Positions 53,868 through 63,359 of a DNA stretch of 64,000 bases are shown here, one piece after another. Under the pieces are notes generated by a model. The model made no database searches. It was given only the letters and a program-made list of their open reading frames with translations, and had not been told where the DNA came from. Positions within the stretch are counted from its first letter, which is position 1. The number at the start of each line of letters is the position of its first letter. Source of the stretch: an uncultured Acidimicrobiales bacterium (GTDB taxonomy: Bacteria > Actinomycetota > Acidimicrobiia > Acidimicrobiales > SHLQ01); contig CALHTB010000039.1 in NCBI GenBank assembly GCA_938038785.1, forward strand, positions 36,147-100,146, given 5' to 3'. Made by a program: the position numbers and the translations under genes.

Positions 53868-54698
53868 CTACGACCCTGCGTAGCGGGCAGCCTGCCGCAG
53901 TACCTCAAGCGGTGCGGCGTGGCCTGTCCAGGCTTCGAACTGTTCTGCTGCTTGCCCAACGAGCATGGAAAGCCCGTCGACGACAGTGAGGTCGCGCGCC
54001 TGTGCCGCCACCAAGAGTGGTGTAGCCAGCGGGTGATACACGATATCGACGACGACGACGTCGCCACGTAGTGCGTTGACATCGAAGGGCACGGCATCGC
54101 TCTGTTGAGTTTCGGCCATCCCCAGCGGCGTGGCGTTCACGACTACGTCAGCCTCAGCAAACGCCTCGATCGGCCCCGGTTTGGCGTCATCGCCCGCAAT
54201 CTCGGCAGCTTGACGCGCACGATCGGGATCTCGAGCCACGACGACGACGTTCGCTCCACTCGACGCGCACGCGTGGATAATGGCTCGTGCCGCTCCCCCG
54301 GCACCAAACACGCCTACGACTTTCCCGTCGAGCTCAACCCCAGCGTCGTGCCGGAGCCCCGAGACAAAACCTGCGCCGTCGGTGTTGTTCCCAATGAGGT
54401 GACCATCGTTGTTCGTGATGTGGTTCACGGCTCCGAGCGTTTGGGCTACGGGTGTGACCTCATCCAATGCGTCGATCACGTCGACCTTGTGAGGCATGGT
54501 GACAGAGAGCCCGCGGATCCCGAGGGTCCGCATCGCTGCTGCTGCTGCTGCCCCTTGACCTGGTCGAACCGGCAGCGCGGTGTACACGAGATCGACGCCT
54601 GATGCCTTCGCAGCTGCGTTATGAATCGCCGGTGAGCGAGAATGCTCGACGGGCCACCCAATGACGGCGGCGAGCAATGTCGCGCCAGATATCGGCAC
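53868..54698 (-). CDS. aroE: Shikimate dehydrogenase
   Basis: 276 residues from GTG 54698, overlapping the mltG stop (TAGTG). Shikimate site GWPVEHSRSPAIHNAA and the NADP Rossmann motif VGVFGAGGAARAIIHACAS, with the arginine patch following. Reduces 3-dehydroshikimate. Conserved order alaS-ruvX-mltG-aroE. Confidence 0.95.
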   Translation of the reverse strand: MPISGATLLAAVIGWPVEHSRSPAIHNAAAKASGVDLVYTALPVRPGQGAAAAAAMRTLGIRGLSVTMPHKVDVIDALDEVTPVAQTLGAVNHITNNDGHLIGNNTDGAGFVSGLRHDAGVELDGKVVGVFGAGGAARAIIHACASSGANVVVVARDPDRARQAAEIAGDDAKPGPIEAFAEADVVVNATPLGMAETQQSDAVPFDVNALRGDVVVVDIVYHPLATPLLVAAQARDLTVVDGLSMLVGQAAEQFEAWTGHAAPLEVLRQAARYAGS

Positions 54699-56245
54699 TA
54701 GCAGTAGCCGCGTTCCACGCAGACCTGCTTAGCTGCTTGGAACTCGGCATCGGTCACCGCGAACGTGTGCCCGCCGTCTTCCTCGGTGCGAACGTAGAAC
54801 AGCCAGTCACCGACATCAGGGTTCAGTGCTGCACGAATGGCCTTCTCACCCGGCGAGGCGATTGGCGTTGGCGGCAGACCGTAGTTCTGTAGGTTTCGAG
54901 TGTTCCACGGCGACTCGCTTGAAAGATCCTCGGAGTTGAGGTCGGCACACGGCTTTTGAGCTGCGTAACAGGACGTGGCGTCGATGCCCAGCGAGAAACG
55001 CCCGTTGGCGAGGCGGTTGTAGATCACGCGGGAGATTCGGCCGAGATCTTCATCGATGAGGTACTCCTCTTCGATAAGCGACGCAATGACGAGCACTTCA
55101 TAGTCGGTGAGCTCGAGTTGTTCGATAATTGGTGCTCGCCCGTTCTCGTCGACGGCTTCGGTGAACTTCAACTCCATGGTGTCGGCCATACGGCGAAGGA
55201 TGTCGAGCGTGTCGGACTCCTTCTTCTCGTCGATCTGATAGGTCGCCGGGAAGAGAAGCCCTTCCTTGCCGCTGCCGGTTGGATCTGGACTGTCGGGACG
55301 CGGCCGCTCTGGAACACCGGTGAGGCCGACGCTGACGAGCGTCGCTTGCAGATCAGATTCGAGATCGGCCTTCGCAAACGACGGGTTCTCGGCGTTGAGC
55401 ACGTCGATGATCTCTTCGAGGCGAAGACCCTCGGGGATCGTGATCGAGAAGAACTTTGGCGGCACTGGTCCGACGCCTTGTAGGCAGTCCAAAGCTTCCT
55501 CGAACGACATGTTCTCTTGGAGGCAGGTGTATTCGCCGGCCAAGAAGTCGCCATCCTGATTGTCGCTGACCCAATAGCGAAACAGCGTCGGATTGGCGAT
55601 GACATCAGCCGCGAACAATTGTTGGGTGACCTTGTTGGCAGTGGCACCTGGTTCGATGGTGAACTCGACTGGAGCACCTGGGTCACCGGGCGGGTCGTAC
55701 TGGTTGTCCCACCAGGTGCCGATGCGGCCGTACACGCTGAACACGGCAAAGCCGATCAGGAACGCAATGACTGCGAACCGAAAGACCGGCCCGGTACGGC
55801 GCGGCATACGAACCCAGTCGCGGCGGTCGATGACCTCGACGGGCTCTGGTGCATCCTGGAGCACCATGACTTCTTGCACGTTCGATGGCGGAGCCTCAGG
55901 GTCGGGCCACGTGCCAACGCCAATCGGGGCTTCGCCGAATACATCGTCGTGCGGCTCGTCAAAGAGAGGCGATGGCGTTGTGCTAGGTGTCGCCGCGGTA
56001 AGGGTCGCGGTGGCACCGGCTGGGTGGTCAGAGCCCGCCGCACCCTCTGCTGGGTGCGAGCCCTTCGCTCCGGTCGGTCGGGCGAGCGTGGCATTCGACG
56101 GCCGCGGGCCTGGGGCGCGGCGGTCGGGGTCGGCCTGCACTGGGCCGAAGCGGCTCAGGAGCTTGTCGACACCCGTTGGAGCGTCGTTGGTCGGCCGCGG
56201 GCCGGGCTTCTTCTTGCTTGCGGAGTCTTCGTCACCTGATGTCAT
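54698..56245 (-). CDS. mltG: Endolytic transglycosylase MltG
   Basis: 515 residues from ATG 56245, overlapping the ruvX stop as ATGA; the track start at 56266 is less likely. Long disordered N-terminus rich in Pro/Ala (~1-165), one membrane helix FRFAVIAFLIGFAVFSVYG, then the YceG/MltG domain. The catalytic Glu is in VIASLIEEEYLIDEDLGRIS, and ATFRYW-type LysM-like part precedes it. Cuts nascent peptidoglycan strands. Confidence 0.93.
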   Translation of the reverse strand: MTSGDEDSASKKKPGPRPTNDAPTGVDKLLSRFGPVQADPDRRAPGPRPSNATLARPTGAKGSHPAEGAAGSDHPAGATATLTAATPSTTPSPLFDEPHDDVFGEAPIGVGTWPDPEAPPSNVQEVMVLQDAPEPVEVIDRRDWVRMPRRTGPVFRFAVIAFLIGFAVFSVYGRIGTWWDNQYDPPGDPGAPVEFTIEPGATANKVTQQLFAADVIANPTLFRYWVSDNQDGDFLAGEYTCLQENMSFEEALDCLQGVGPVPPKFFSITIPEGLRLEEIIDVLNAENPSFAKADLESDLQATLVSVGLTGVPERPRPDSPDPTGSGKEGLLFPATYQIDEKKESDTLDILRRMADTMELKFTEAVDENGRAPIIEQLELTDYEVLVIASLIEEEYLIDEDLGRISRVIYNRLANGRFSLGIDATSCYAAQKPCADLNSEDLSSESPWNTRNLQNYGLPPTPIASPGEKAIRAALNPDVGDWLFYVRTEEDGGHTFAVTDAEFQAAKQVCVERGYC

Positions 56246-56670
56246 GAGTGCTCTTTGTCCATCCAACCTTGAAGGATCACTTGCGCCGCCACCATATCGA
56301 CCATGTCTTTGCGATTTCGGCCAGGCACGTTCTGCTCGTCGAGCAACCGATGTGCCGTAACCGTTGTCAGCCGCTCATCGTAGGTCACGATGGGCACCGA
56401 AAGGGTGGCAGCTAGCCGTTTGATGACCGCCTTGGTGCGTTTCACAGCACTCCCCTCCTGGCCATCGAGTTGCAGCGGAAGGCCAACGACTAGCACGGAC
56501 GGCTCCCATTCGGCTACGAGCTCAGCGATTCGTCGATCCGCGGCGGCGCGATCCGCAGCAGGAATTACCTCGAGGGGAGTCGCAACCGCCTGCTCGTCAT
56601 CGCTGAGCGCGACGCCGATTCGGTCGGTTCCAAGGTCGAGCCCGATCGCTCGCCCTGGCCGATCGCTCAC
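56242..56670 (-). CDS. ruvX: RuvX/YqgF family putative Holliday junction resolvase
   Basis: 142 residues. RNase H-fold core with LDLGTDRIGVALSDDE (first Asp) and the later YDERLTTVTAH and DMVAAQVILQGW. Also linked to 16S rRNA 5'-end processing in E. coli. Overlaps alaS and mltG by 4 bp each. Confidence 0.93.
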   Translation of the reverse strand: MSDRPGRAIGLDLGTDRIGVALSDDEQAVATPLEVIPAADRAAADRRIAELVAEWEPSVLVVGLPLQLDGQEGSAVKRTKAVIKRLAATLSVPIVTYDERLTTVTAHRLLDEQNVPGRNRKDMVDMVAAQVILQGWMDKEHS

Positions 56671-59234
56671 GCCGAAGCGCCCCCGCTCGATTCCCGTAGA
56701 AGATCGAGTGCAGCGTCGAGTTGCTCAGGGTCACGTCCGCCGGCCACGGAGAGGTCGGGGGCTTTCTTGCCACCGCCGCCAACAAGTTTTGCTGCCGGCG
56801 CAAGCCACTCCCCTGCGTGCAGTGGCGAACCTTCGGCTACAGCACCCACGAGAGCGACACCGCCGCCTTCGAGTGCCGCGCCAAGACCGACTGACAGCGC
56901 GCCCTTGTCACGAATCGCAACGGCGAGGTCTCGAAGGGAATCGCGGTCGAGCCCGTCGATACGAGCGACGACAACTCCCTCAACTGCCGTGGCTGCGAGC
57001 TCGTCCGCCTGACCAACTGCGTTAGCGCGCTTTGCCGCGGCGAGCTCCTTGCGAAGCTCGGCCAGTTCGGCCATGCGGCGCTCGACGCCGTTCACGACAT
57101 CGTCGACCGGGACACCCAACGTGTCGGCGATGGCCGCGGTCGTTGCTTCCTCCGCGCGCAGCAGCTCGATGGTCGAACCACCCGTCACTGCCTCAACTCG
57201 TCGAATGTTCGAGCCAATCGAGCTTTCCGACACGATCTTCATCAATCCGATATCACCCAGCGCATGCACATGCGTGCCACCGCACAGCTCGACCGAGTTC
57301 GGACCCGCGTCGAGCACACGGACGACGTCACCGTACTTGTCGCCGAAGAAGGCAATGGCGCCCTTCTCCTTCGCTTCGTCCATCGACATTTCGACGTGGC
57401 GCGTCTCGGGGTTCGCGAGAACATCGGCATTCACCATGTCTTCGATCTCTTGCATCTGCTCGGTCGTCACGCCTTCGAAGTGGCTGAAGTCGAAGCGCAG
57501 CCGATCCGGGCCAACCATCGACCCTTGCTGCTGAACATGGTCGCCGAGCACCCGGCGAAGTGCAGCGTGCAGCAGATGGGTGCCGGTGTGGTTGCGGCGA
57601 ATGGCCGCGCGGCGATCGGTGTCGATCGAAGCCACGACGGCGTCGCCCACATTGAGCACGGCTTGAGCGCCCTCGACGTGATGAAGACTCAGCGATGGCA
57701 CCCCGTAGGTGCAGTCGGTGACCGAAACCGAGCCGTTGGGGCCGGTGATGGTGCCGGTGTCGCCGATCTGACCGCCCGATTCGGCGTAGAACGGGGTGCT
57801 GTCGAGGACGACGCCTTCGGCGCCAACCCAAAGGACCGTGGCGGCCACATCGACGAGCTCGTCGCGTCCCACGAAATTGGTCGCGCCATGTTCGTCGACG
57901 AGTGCGACGAACTCGGACACGTCGACTGTTGCGCTCTTGGACTTCTGGTCGGCCTTTGCCATCTCACGCTGATTCGCCATCGCTGCAGCGAAGCCGTCGG
58001 TGTCAACCGAACCGTTGCGCTCTTCGACGATCTCCTGGGTGAGTTCGAGCGGGAACCCGAACGTGTCGTGGAGCTTGAAGGCCACCTCGCCGGGCAACGG
58101 ACCGTCGAGTCCGTCCATCTCGGCATCGAGGATGTTCAAACCCTTTTCGATCGTCTGGCGGAAGTTGATCTCTTCGCGCTCAACGATGTCTTTGATCTTC
58201 GTTTCGTTCTCGCGAATCTCGGGGTAGTCGTCGCCCATGATCTCCACGACCGTCGAGACGAGGCGAGGCATAGCCGGGTCGCTGACGCCCAGCAGGTACG
58301 CATGGCGAATGGCTCGACGCATGATGCGACGCAGCACGTACCCGCGACCTTCGTTGGAAGGGAACACGCCGTCGTTGATCATGAACGTGGTGGAGCGGGC
58401 GTGATCGGCCAAGATGCGCAGCGACACGTCGGACTTGGGGTCAGCACCGTCGGCAACGCCGCTGATCTCGCTGGCCGAGTTGAGCAGCGCCATGACCTCG
58501 TCGGTCTCCCATACCGAACCAACGCCCTGAAGGACGGTGAGGATTCGTTCGAGGCCTGCGCCGGTGTCGATCGATGGCTTTGGCAGCGGGATCTGCTCGC
58601 CGTCAGGCTGCTGGTCGAACTGCATGAACACAAGGTTCCAGATCTCGACGAAACGAGCGTCTGCGTCGAGGTTCTCGGGCCCACCGTCGGGGCCGTACTC
58701 GGGTCCCAGGTCATAGAAGATCTCCGAGCACGGGCCGTTTGGACCTGTGTCGGCCATGCGCCACCAGTTGTCTTCGTCGAGGCGTTGGATTCGATCTCGT
58801 GGAACACCCACCTTGGTGGCCCAGATCTCCTCGGCCTCATCGTCGGTGAGGTGGCAGGTAACCCACAGTTTCTCGGGGTCGAGCCCAAAGCCGTTGGTGA
58901 GCAGGTCCCAGGCGAACGGAATGGCGTCTTCCTTGAAGTAATCGCCGAAGCTGAAGTTGCCCATCATCTCGAAGAACGTCAGGTGTCGTGCGGTACGGCC
59001 AACTTCATCGAGGTCGTTGTGTTTACCGCCGGCGCGAACGCACTTCTGCACGGTGGTGGCGCGGCTCCAAGGAGCTTTTTCGGTGCCCTGGAAGAATGGC
59101 TTGAACGGCACCATGCCCGAGTTGGTGAACAGCAGCGTGTCGTCGTGAGGGATGATGCTCGCCGACGCAACCGCTTCGTGGCCGCGTTCGGTAAAGAACT
59201 CGGTGAACGTGCGTCGTACTTGCTTGGCATCCAT
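56667..59234 (-). CDS. alaS: Alanyl-tRNA synthetase
   Basis: 855 residues. Class II aminoacylation domain (MDAKQVRRTFTEFFTERGHE, FTNSGMVPFKPFF), editing domain with zinc His/Cys in NHTGTHLLHAALR and CGGTHVHALGD, and C-Ala domain with GGGGKKAPDLSVAGG. The start codon lies inside a 9-bp inverted repeat, and no clear Shine-Dalgarno precedes it. Confidence 0.98.
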   Translation of the reverse strand: MDAKQVRRTFTEFFTERGHEAVASASIIPHDDTLLFTNSGMVPFKPFFQGTEKAPWSRATTVQKCVRAGGKHNDLDEVGRTARHLTFFEMMGNFSFGDYFKEDAIPFAWDLLTNGFGLDPEKLWVTCHLTDDEAEEIWATKVGVPRDRIQRLDEDNWWRMADTGPNGPCSEIFYDLGPEYGPDGGPENLDADARFVEIWNLVFMQFDQQPDGEQIPLPKPSIDTGAGLERILTVLQGVGSVWETDEVMALLNSASEISGVADGADPKSDVSLRILADHARSTTFMINDGVFPSNEGRGYVLRRIMRRAIRHAYLLGVSDPAMPRLVSTVVEIMGDDYPEIRENETKIKDIVEREEINFRQTIEKGLNILDAEMDGLDGPLPGEVAFKLHDTFGFPLELTQEIVEERNGSVDTDGFAAAMANQREMAKADQKSKSATVDVSEFVALVDEHGATNFVGRDELVDVAATVLWVGAEGVVLDSTPFYAESGGQIGDTGTITGPNGSVSVTDCTYGVPSLSLHHVEGAQAVLNVGDAVVASIDTDRRAAIRRNHTGTHLLHAALRRVLGDHVQQQGSMVGPDRLRFDFSHFEGVTTEQMQEIEDMVNADVLANPETRHVEMSMDEAKEKGAIAFFGDKYGDVVRVLDAGPNSVELCGGTHVHALGDIGLMKIVSESSIGSNIRRVEAVTGGSTIELLRAEEATTAAIADTLGVPVDDVVNGVERRMAELAELRKELAAAKRANAVGQADELAATAVEGVVVARIDGLDRDSLRDLAVAIRDKGALSVGLGAALEGGGVALVGAVAEGSPLHAGEWLAPAAKLVGGGGKKAPDLSVAGGRDPEQLDAALDLLRESSGGASA

Positions 59235-59276
59235 GCGGCTAAGGCTATCGGCTTGTTTGTTTTGCTGGCCGCATGG
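59231..59276 (-). promoter_or_regulatory. Inverted repeat sequestering the alaS start codon
   Basis: CCATGCGGC (59231-59239) and GCCGCATGG (59268-59276) are perfect 9-bp arms 28 nt apart; the alaS ATG sits within the first arm. Either an RNA hairpin over the start or an operator-like palindrome is possible. Confidence 0.6.
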
Positions 59277-59382
59277 ATTACCTCTCGGACTTCCGTCTGC
59301 GACTACCGACGCTCTTCAAGAGGAACGACCAACAGCCAAAACCCGAGCTTGTATACGCACGAACGAGACGCCTCGGGCGAGA

Positions 59383-59444
59383 GGGGAACGGAGCTCGCGT
59401 AGTGACCATGTCGACCTCCGCGGATCTCGGGCGGAAGTCCCGAG
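59383..59444 (+). repeat. Family B composite element between alaS and its upstream neighbour
   Basis: Head GGGGAACGGAGCTCGCGTAG continuing to TGACCATG (59383-59410; four changes in 28 from the other copies), a 15-bp spacer ending CCGCGGAT, then the hairpin CTCGGG-CGGAAGT-CCCGAG (59426-59444). It ends 2 bp from the stop of the upstream minus-strand gene, where it could also terminate transcription. Confidence 0.82.
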
Positions 59445-59446
59445 AA

Positions 59447-59830
59447 TTACAGGCGGAAACGGCGGGCGCGTTCTCTTAGGCGGTGGATGCCGGGCTGGTT
59501 GGTCATGTCGCCTTCGACCACGGTGAGCGTTGGTTGCTGGCGAGCCTGAAGGCGAGCTTGGGCTCGGTCGGTGAGGTCGATGTCGGGCCTGACTTTCTGT
59601 ACGACCTTGTTTGCCCCTTGGGTGACCGGCGAGTTGATGGTCTTTTCGAGGGCCTTGTCACTCACTGCATTGACCCGGTCGCTGGCCGCGCTGACGCGGT
59701 TGGTGACCTCGTTGCGCACGGCGTTCGGGATGACCTTCTCGACTTCCTTCTTCACTTTGCGCTGGACCCACCAGCTCGAGGCCGCGCCCGTGGCGTATCC
59801 GGTGGTCATCCAGAAGATTCGTTTAGGCAT
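59447..59830 (-). CDS. Small membrane-associated protein, DUF6167-like
   Basis: 127 residues from ATG 59830, overlapping the rarA stop by 8 bp. The N-terminus [20 protein letters not shown] is one membrane helix and resembles DUF6167 proteins that lie between rarA and alaS in Actinobacteria. The rest is charged and probably helical (RKVKKEVEKVIPNAVRNEVT). Function unknown. The family name is from recall. Confidence 0.7.
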   Translation of the reverse strand: MPKRIFWMTTGYATGAASSWWVQRKVKKEVEKVIPNAVRNEVTNRVSAASDRVNAVSDKALEKTINSPVTQGANKVVQKVRPDIDLTDRAQARLQARQQPTLTVVEGDMTNQPGIHRLRERARRFRL

Positions 59831-61115
59831 CGGGGGTGCGCTCCTGTTTCCACCGTTCCCAGCGTGCGGGTTCGGCGCCGTGTTCTGACGGGGTGTAGTA
59901 GACCTCGCCTTCCGCTTCGGGCGGACGGTACTGCTGGTCGACCCATCCTGACGGGTCGTTGTGTGGGTAACGATAGCCAACTCCGTGGCCCAGACCTGCC
60001 GCACTCTTGTAATGCGCGTCGCGGAGGTGGTCGGGCACCTCACCTGTGCCCGCTTGTTGGGCTGCCTCTTTGGCCTTGCTTCGTGACGAGACCATCGAGT
60101 TCGACTTCGGCGCCGTCGCCAGGTGCACGACGGCTTGGTTGAGGTTGAACTCGGCCTCGGGCAGCCCCACAAATTCGACGGCTTGGGCTGCACCGTTGGC
60201 GATGATGAGCGACATTGGGTCGGCCATGCCTATGTCTTCGGACGCCAGAATCACCAGGCGTCGGGCGATAAAGCGGGCCGACTCGCCAGCGTCGAGCATG
60301 CGGTAAAGCCAATAGAGGCCAGCATCGACGTCGCTACCGCGAATGCTCTTGATGAACGCGCTGATGACGTCGTAGTGGTCATCGATGCCGTAGCGAATTG
60401 CCTTCGTGCCGAGTGCGGCTTCGATGTGGGCCTCGCCTATGCGACCCGAGTCTCGTTTCGCAATCGCCGCAGCAACCCCGAGGGCGGTAAGAACCTGACG
60501 GCCATCTCCCGCGCTCCGGTCGACGAGCAGCTGGATTGCGTCATCGTCTGCGTCGATCGATTCTGCTTCGAGGCCGCGGGCAACGAGCTGACGTAGGGCG
60601 TCTTCCTCGAGCATGTTGAGCCGAAACAGCGTCGAGCGGCTCCGCAACGCCGCATTTACTTCGAAGCTCGGGTTCTCGGTGGTCGCACCGATCAGGCTGA
60701 TCAGCCCGCTCTCAACACCGGGCAGCAACGCATCCTGCTGGCTCTTGTTGAAGCGGTGCACCTCGTCGAGAAACAGGATCGTTCCCTGGCCTTGCTGGCC
60801 AAGACGGTCTTGGGCCCGCTGAAGCACGGCGCGTACGTCCTTTACCGACGCGCTCACGGCAGATAGGGATTCGAAACTTCGCTCGGTTGTTCGGGCAATG
60901 ACCTTGGCCAAGGTGGTCTTACCTGTTCCGGGCGGCCCCCAGAAGATCACCGAACCTAGCGTGTCGGTTTCGATGAGGCTCCGAAGCGGACGGCCCTCGC
61001 CCAGTAGGTGTTGCTGGCCGACAATGTCGTCAAGGCGGATTGGGCGTAGCCGGTCGGCCAACGGAGCCCGTTTGGCTTGCTGTTCCTCAGCAGCGGCGGC
61101 AAACAAATCGGTCAC
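59823..61115 (-). CDS. rarA: Replication-associated recombination protein A (RarA/MgsA), AAA+ ATPase
   Basis: 430 residues. Walker [17 protein letters not shown], Walker [16 protein letters not shown], sensor 1 [10 protein letters not shown], then the tetramerisation domain ([20 protein letters not shown]). Acts at stalled forks with SSB and the clamp-loader relatives. Conserved next to alaS. Confidence 0.96.
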   Translation of the reverse strand: MTDLFAAAAEEQQAKRAPLADRLRPIRLDDIVGQQHLLGEGRPLRSLIETDTLGSVIFWGPPGTGKTTLAKVIARTTERSFESLSAVSASVKDVRAVLQRAQDRLGQQGQGTILFLDEVHRFNKSQQDALLPGVESGLISLIGATTENPSFEVNAALRSRSTLFRLNMLEEDALRQLVARGLEAESIDADDDAIQLLVDRSAGDGRQVLTALGVAAAIAKRDSGRIGEAHIEAALGTKAIRYGIDDHYDVISAFIKSIRGSDVDAGLYWLYRMLDAGESARFIARRLVILASEDIGMADPMSLIIANGAAQAVEFVGLPEAEFNLNQAVVHLATAPKSNSMVSSRSKAKEAAQQAGTGEVPDHLRDAHYKSAAGLGHGVGYRYPHNDPSGWVDQQYRPPEAEGEVYYTPSEHGAEPARWERWKQERTPDA

Positions 61116-61193
61116 GCCCGCACCTTATATTCTCAAACCGAATTTTGATGCCTGGTGGGCCTGAGCCGCCCACCAACGATCACAGATCGCCGG

Positions 61194-61925
61194 TTACCAC
61201 CCAAGGTTCGTGAGAAAGTCGATGGTCTGCGCGGTCGTTTCGGTGAACGCAGGGTCGTCGTTGAAGAAGCCATGGTCGCCCTCATCGAAGGCGACGAGCA
61301 CACAGTTCTGGACGGCGTTGCAGAAGCCCTCCGCCGAGCCGAACGAGACGATCGTGTCTTCTCGGCTGTGAAACACGATGACCGGTTGGTCGCCCACGAA
61401 GTCTGCGGTGTTGGCGTTGGCGGCTGGGTTGAACAGCGCAACCGCGGTGACATGATCGCTCGCCGCCGTGGCCCGGATAGCGAGGTCTCCGCCTGCGGAC
61501 GAGCCGGCAATAGCGATCAACGCAGGGTCGATCCCGAGCCGTGCTGCGTTCTCGGTAATGAACGCCACCGCGTCGACACCATCGTCAACCGAGTCGTCAC
61601 GGGAAGCTCCTTCAGGTCGCACTCGGTATTCGACGACAACGCCGGTCATACCAGCGTCCGCTGCAGCTTGAGCTTGCCGTTCGAACTGCTCAACCCGAGT
61701 CGTGCCATACCCGCCACCGTGAAAGAACAGCACGGCGCCCTGGTCTCGGCCTGCGATGTCGGGCTGAAATAGGTGAACATGCAGATCGCGTTGTTCGGTG
61801 ACCTTGTATACCTCGACCGGCACGCCAAGGTCATCGTCGGGATACCCCGAAACGTTGCCCCGATCAGATCCACGAAGACCGCACCCCGAGAGCACCACAG
61901 CAATCACAAGAAAGCCCACGTACAC
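61194..61925 (-). CDS. Alpha/beta hydrolase, probable lipoprotein
   Basis: About 243 residues if started at GTG 61925. Oxyanion HGGGYG, nucleophile GSSAGGDLA, Asp in SREDTIV and His in EGDHGFF complete an esterase/lipase-like triad. A lipobox VLSGC follows a hydrophobic stretch FLVIAVV, but the signal has almost no positive n-region with this start. The track ORF continues to 62153 through a GGGGTCAGACCCC cluster, which would supply basic residues, so the true start is unclear. Substrate unknown. Confidence 0.78.
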   Translation of the reverse strand: MYVGFLVIAVVLSGCGLRGSDRGNVSGYPDDDLGVPVEVYKVTEQRDLHVHLFQPDIAGRDQGAVLFFHGGGYGTTRVEQFERQAQAAADAGMTGVVVEYRVRPEGASRDDSVDDGVDAVAFITENAARLGIDPALIAIAGSSAGGDLAIRATAASDHVTAVALFNPAANANTADFVGDQPVIVFHSREDTIVSFGSAEGFCNAVQNCVLVAFDEGDHGFFNDDPAFTETTAQTIDFLTNLGW

Positions 61926-61929
61926 CAAC

Positions 61930-62005
61930 GGGGTCTGACCCCATTTGGCGAGAAGGGGTCTGCCCCCTTTTTCGAAAGAGGGGTCAGAGTACAGGTCAGA
62001 GTACA
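61930..62005. repeat. GGGGTCAGACCCC-type palindrome cluster
   Basis: GGGGTCTGACCCC (61930-61942), GGGGTCTGCCCCC (61955-61967), GGGGTCAGAG (61980) and the exact 12-bp tandem GGTCAGAGTACA (61982-62005). CTGACCCCATTTGGCGAGA (61935) recurs with one change at 62091-62109. The cluster covers the 5' region of the lipoprotein gene. Confidence 0.88.
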
Positions 62006-62158
62006 AAGGTGTTGATTTGTCTGCTCGCACCCGAATAGTTGAGCTGTTGGCGGTGAAAGACAGGCGAAAGACTGCGTTTTGGCCAAGAGCCTGACCCCAT
62101 GTGGCGAGAGTCGCGAAATCTAGAGGCTGGAACCTACCCCTGACGTAGGCCACAGCCT

Positions 62159-62899
62159 CTAGAACTGGGAGACGTCGATGACAGCTCCGTTCTCGAGCGT
62201 CATCGAACCTACAGTGTCACCTGCGTCGGCTGTCGAGAGCATCAGCAACTTGGCGGCTACGTCGCCTGGAGCGGCGAGCTGACTCTCCATTCCTTGAAAC
62301 TGCTCGACCAGAGGAAACGTCTCGGCATTCTGGTCTCGAATGAGGGCTTGCATGCCGGTGTCCACAACACCTGGACCGACGGCCACGATCGTCACCGCAC
62401 TCCCCCGTTCAGCTCGCTCTGCCCCGGCTGTCCGAGCCCACATGTCGCCTGCGGCCTTCCCAGCGCAGTAGCTCGACCAGCCGAGAAACGGACGCTTGCC
62501 GGCGCCCGAGGTGATGACTTGAAACTGTGCCGGAACACCGGCCTTCTCGGCGGTTGCGATGAAGCGCTCGCCCAGCGCCTGAGGCGATGCGGAATTCAAG
62601 AGGATGTTCTCGATGTACGCATCGCAATCGACCTCGCCTGCAAAGCCAACCGGGTGGAGGTTGCCAGCGTTATGAATGAACACAACACGGTCCCACGTTT
62701 GGGACTCGACAAGCTCGGCGGTCCAACTAGAGACCGCTCCCCACGAAGCTGGGTCCGACAGATCAGCAGCAAAATGCTGCCCTGGACCAGGTCGCCGACT
62801 CACCGTCGCGACGACATGTCCTGCCGCGTCGGCCTGTTTGGCAAGTTCAGCGCCAATACCGCTGGAGGCGCCGGTGATGATCATCAAGGTGTTGGTCAT
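62159..62899 (-). CDS. Short-chain dehydrogenase/reductase
   Basis: 246 residues. NADP motif IITGASSGIGAELAKQ, NAG in FIHNAGNLHP, catalytic SGAGKRPFLGWSSYCAGKAA (Ser, Tyr, Lys). It resembles sepiapterin reductase-like SDRs. Substrate unknown. Not obviously in an operon. Confidence 0.9.
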   Translation of the reverse strand: MTNTLMIITGASSGIGAELAKQADAAGHVVATVSRRPGPGQHFAADLSDPASWGAVSSWTAELVESQTWDRVVFIHNAGNLHPVGFAGEVDCDAYIENILLNSASPQALGERFIATAEKAGVPAQFQVITSGAGKRPFLGWSSYCAGKAAGDMWARTAGAERAERGSAVTIVAVGPGVVDTGMQALIRDQNAETFPLVEQFQGMESQLAAPGDVAAKLLMLSTADAGDTVGSMTLENGAVIDVSQF

Positions 62900-62991
62900 C
62901 GCGTGACCCTACCCATGCCGGGACGCGAAAAATGCTGGCGACCAAGTCGCCAGCATTTCGCCCGCCTTTGCCCATCGCCCGCCGGCGACGC

Positions 62992-63234
62992 CTATCGGTT
63001 GAACAACCGACGGAACCAGCCTCGGATGCCGGTTGGCAAACGCTCGGTTGAGAGTTCTGCAACCTCTGCTCGGGTGGCCATGAACGCTTCAAGAGAGGCA
63101 ATGGTGAGACCCACGGGGATCTCCTCGCCAATGACAACGGGGTTCTTTTTCGCTGTCATCGTGCCGAGATCGATTCCGGTGGTGTCGATCTTGTCGAGAC
63201 CACGAGTTGTGTCGATTGCTCCACCTGCGTACAT
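62992..63234 (-). CDS. Small hypothetical protein
   Basis: 80 residues, MYAGGAIDTTRGLDKIDTTG to GIRGWFRRLFNR. A GGGAG-like ribosome-binding site lies upstream, but an out-of-frame ATG sits between. The basic-hydrophobic C-terminus could be an amphipathic helix. No family recognised. It is not antisense to a recognisable gene, which makes it plausible. Confidence 0.5.
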   Translation of the reverse strand: MYAGGAIDTTRGLDKIDTTGIDLGTMTAKKNPVVIGEEIPVGLTIASLEAFMATRAEVAELSTERLPTGIRGWFRRLFNR

Positions 63235-63359
63235 GTCATTGCTTTCTCCCGGGTCATTTGCCGGGGTTGCTTATGACTCTCAAGGTACGGATCCGGGACG
63301 TTCGTGTCTGCGGGGAACGCCCCCTATGCGCCCCGGTGATGACTGGGAATATTTCGACG

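Noticed and set aside
57264-59402. 712-residue plus-strand ORF
   Set aside because: Antisense to alaS over its whole length, with no recognisable domain.
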